Shown: positions 63,034 to 64,000 of the stretch, in pieces
Layout of the letters: the number at the start of each line of letters is the position of its first letter
Numbering within the stretch: the stretch's first letter is position 1
Translations under genes and position numbers: made by a program
Notes under the pieces: model-generated
What the model was told of the DNA's origin: nothing
Databases searched by the model: none
Seen by the model: the letters and a program-made list of their open reading frames with translations, nothing else
Assembly (NCBI GenBank): GCA_002162955.1
Contig: MABD01000038.1
Coordinates: forward strand, 38,370 to 102,369
Direction: 5' to 3'
DNA from: Gammaproteobacteria bacterium 45_16_T64
Lineage (GTDB): Bacteria; Pseudomonadota; Gammaproteobacteria; Pseudomonadales; Ketobacteraceae
Length of the DNA: 64,000 nucleotides

Positions 63034-64000
63034 ATGAATGAACTGACTGAAAAAAATAGGCTTGCTGGCATGTATTCTATTCTTGTGGGCGGGGTGTCTA
63101 CTGCTGGGCGATGGCTATCGTATTATCGTACGTGGTTAACATTGCCTTGGTTGGTATTGCTGGTGGCAGCTTTCTTCAGTCAGTTCTGGATAGGGTATAC
63201 TTACAATTCTAATGAAACGACGAATATTTTCTTACAAATAGCACGAGGTTGTTCCTATACGTTATTGTTGGCGATATGTTTGTTGTGGTTGCCGGTTATG
63301 CGTCACGGCTTGGCGGCATTGTGGCGTTCCCAATGGACGGCATGGCTACCGTTGGATCATGCAAAGAATATCCATCGTTGGCTTGGTCATTTGTTAATGG
63401 CGGCCGCGTTAATTCATGGTGGGGCTTATCTTCTCTATTTTAATACACTAGAAGAACCGTTTTTGGACGTATTGTTTGGTACTGAATCTGACGTTGTTCG
63501 CTCGATGAAAACTACGATGTATGAGTTCGTCAGTGAAGATGAGAGTATTGATGATGTGGCTGATTGGGTGAATAACGGCATGCCTCGGGATGATTTTGAT
63601 ACCGTAATTCAGCCATTAATGAAAGAGGATTGCAGTAAATGTCATAGCAGGACCTCTACGATGACCTATGCGATTCCAACACTGCCCCTTAGCCATTATG
63701 AGGATGTTGTAGCACTTAGCCAACAAGGCATTTATTCACGTCAATTTCGTATTAATGTGTGCGGCATTGTGATGTTTTTATTGTTTGTGCCATTGTGGTT
63801 TAGTTCGTTAGCTTTTATGAGACGACGTCATCATCATTTGTTCCAACATATTCATCGATTAGGGTATCTCTTGGCGGTTTTAGCGCTATTGCATATCCCC
63901 CGGTATGAATGGTTGGTGGTGCCGACCATTATTCTATCTATCGAATTTTTACTTTCCCATTATGTACGATTTTATCGAGGTCAACTGGCTCGAATTGACA
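63034..64000 (+). CDS. Ferric-reductase-like membrane protein with CxxCH heme site (3' truncated)
   Basis: Open from ATG at 63034 to the window edge (322 codons, no stop), 3 bp after the preceding gene. Translated by hand: several membrane helices, with paired His residues in WLGHLLMAAALIHGGAYLL and HHHLFQHIHRLGYLLAVLAL, as in ferric-reductase/FRD heme-b proteins. Between them, residues 200-204 read C-S-K-C-H, a c-type heme-binding motif, in a loop that includes an acidic stretch. C-terminal flavin and NAD domains would lie beyond the window. Suggests electron transfer across the inner membrane to a periplasmic heme partner. Confidence 0.8.
   Translation, partial: MNELTEKNRLAGMYSILVGGVSTAGRWLSYYRTWLTLPWLVLLVAAFFSQFWIGYTYNSNETTNIFLQIARGCSYTLLLAICLLWLPVMRHGLAALWRSQWTAWLPLDHAKNIHRWLGHLLMAAALIHGGAYLLYFNTLEEPFLDVLFGTESDVVRSMKTTMYEFVSEDESIDDVADWVNNGMPRDDFDTVIQPLMKEDCSKCHSRTSTMTYAIPTLPLSHYEDVVALSQQGIYSRQFRINVCGIVMFLLFVPLWFSSLAFMRRRHHHLFQHIHRLGYLLAVLALLHIPRYEWLVVPTIILSIEFLLSHYVRFYRGQLARID

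Noticed and set aside
1..64000. CRISPR array, tRNA, rRNA, insertion sequence or prophage
   Set aside because: Reading both strands, I saw no regularly spaced direct repeats with spacers, no tRNA cloverleaf, no transposase or integrase motif and no phage structural genes.

Overview
The window is a 64 kb chromosomal segment of a Gram-negative gammaproteobacterium, probably from the Pseudomonas/Marinobacter/Cellvibrio-type orders. The evidence is conserved synteny: (i) an ArsR-type regulator, metK, ahcY and metF opposite tkt-epd-pgk-fba; (ii) serA next to a D-2-hydroxyglutarate dehydrogenase; (iii) rpiA next to ilvA; (iv) ygfA - 6S RNA - zapA - zapB-like opposite ygfB-pepP-ubiH. EfpL, a TonB receptor and an outer-membrane porin also fit. 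Base composition looks like the mid-40s % GC by eye (not computed). No rRNA, tRNA, CRISPR array, insertion sequence or prophage was recognised.

Layout. 1-8.2 kb: a GST fragment, thioesterase, RDD membrane protein, a signalling group (receiver-domain protein, HD phosphohydrolase, double cNMP-binding/rhodanese protein), a PEP-CTERM protein, an isochorismatase with a divergent LysR regulator, and efpL. 8.3-12.9 kb: a Tat-exported cholesterol-oxidase-like flavoprotein and a 7TMR-DISM hybrid kinase. 13.0-23.3 kb: the SAM-cycle operon (regulator-metK-ahcY-metF, minus strand) facing the tkt-epd-pgk-fba carbon operon. The gap between them holds a perfect 36-bp palindrome, a strong candidate operator. 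23.3-32.4 kb: two alpha/beta hydrolases, an indoleamine 2,3-dioxygenase-family/VOC pair, an AlkC glycosylase coupled to a small ORF, an Ada-like protein, an SDR and serA. 32.6-34.7 kb: D2HGDH-like flavoprotein and FAH-family hydrolase.

34.8-43.2 kb looks like an accessory insertion between the serA block and rpiA-ilvA. It carries a PEP-CTERM protein, a remarkable 1288-aa fusion, and a three-gene cluster of a GMC alcohol oxidase, an unknown protein and a CrtC/AttH-like lipocalin-type protein. The fusion joins an ArsP/DUF318-type permease, eight ~30-residue Cys-pair repeats, a seven-bladed FG-GAP/VCBS propeller interrupted by three more Cys-pair repeats, and an ASPIC/UnbV domain. It is the best candidate here for something undescribed. 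45.8-49.6 kb holds a second accessory patch: a C58-like cysteine peptidase homologue, a TonB-dependent receptor and a 41-aa membrane peptide.

49.7-57.5 kb returns to core genes (5-formyl-THF cyclo-ligase, 6S RNA, ZapA, ZapB-like, YgfB, PepP, UbiH) followed by a second 7TMR-DISM hybrid kinase. 57.6-60.7 kb is a minus-strand group of a membrane spermidine-synthase-like protein, a lipoprotein and a GNAT enzyme. The window ends in a plus-strand group (60.9-64.0 kb) preceded by a Fur-box-like sequence: porin, ethylbenzene-dehydrogenase-type heme-binding periplasmic protein, and a truncated ferric-reductase-like membrane protein carrying a CxxCH heme motif. It is probably an iron-regulated electron-transfer or metal-reduction module.
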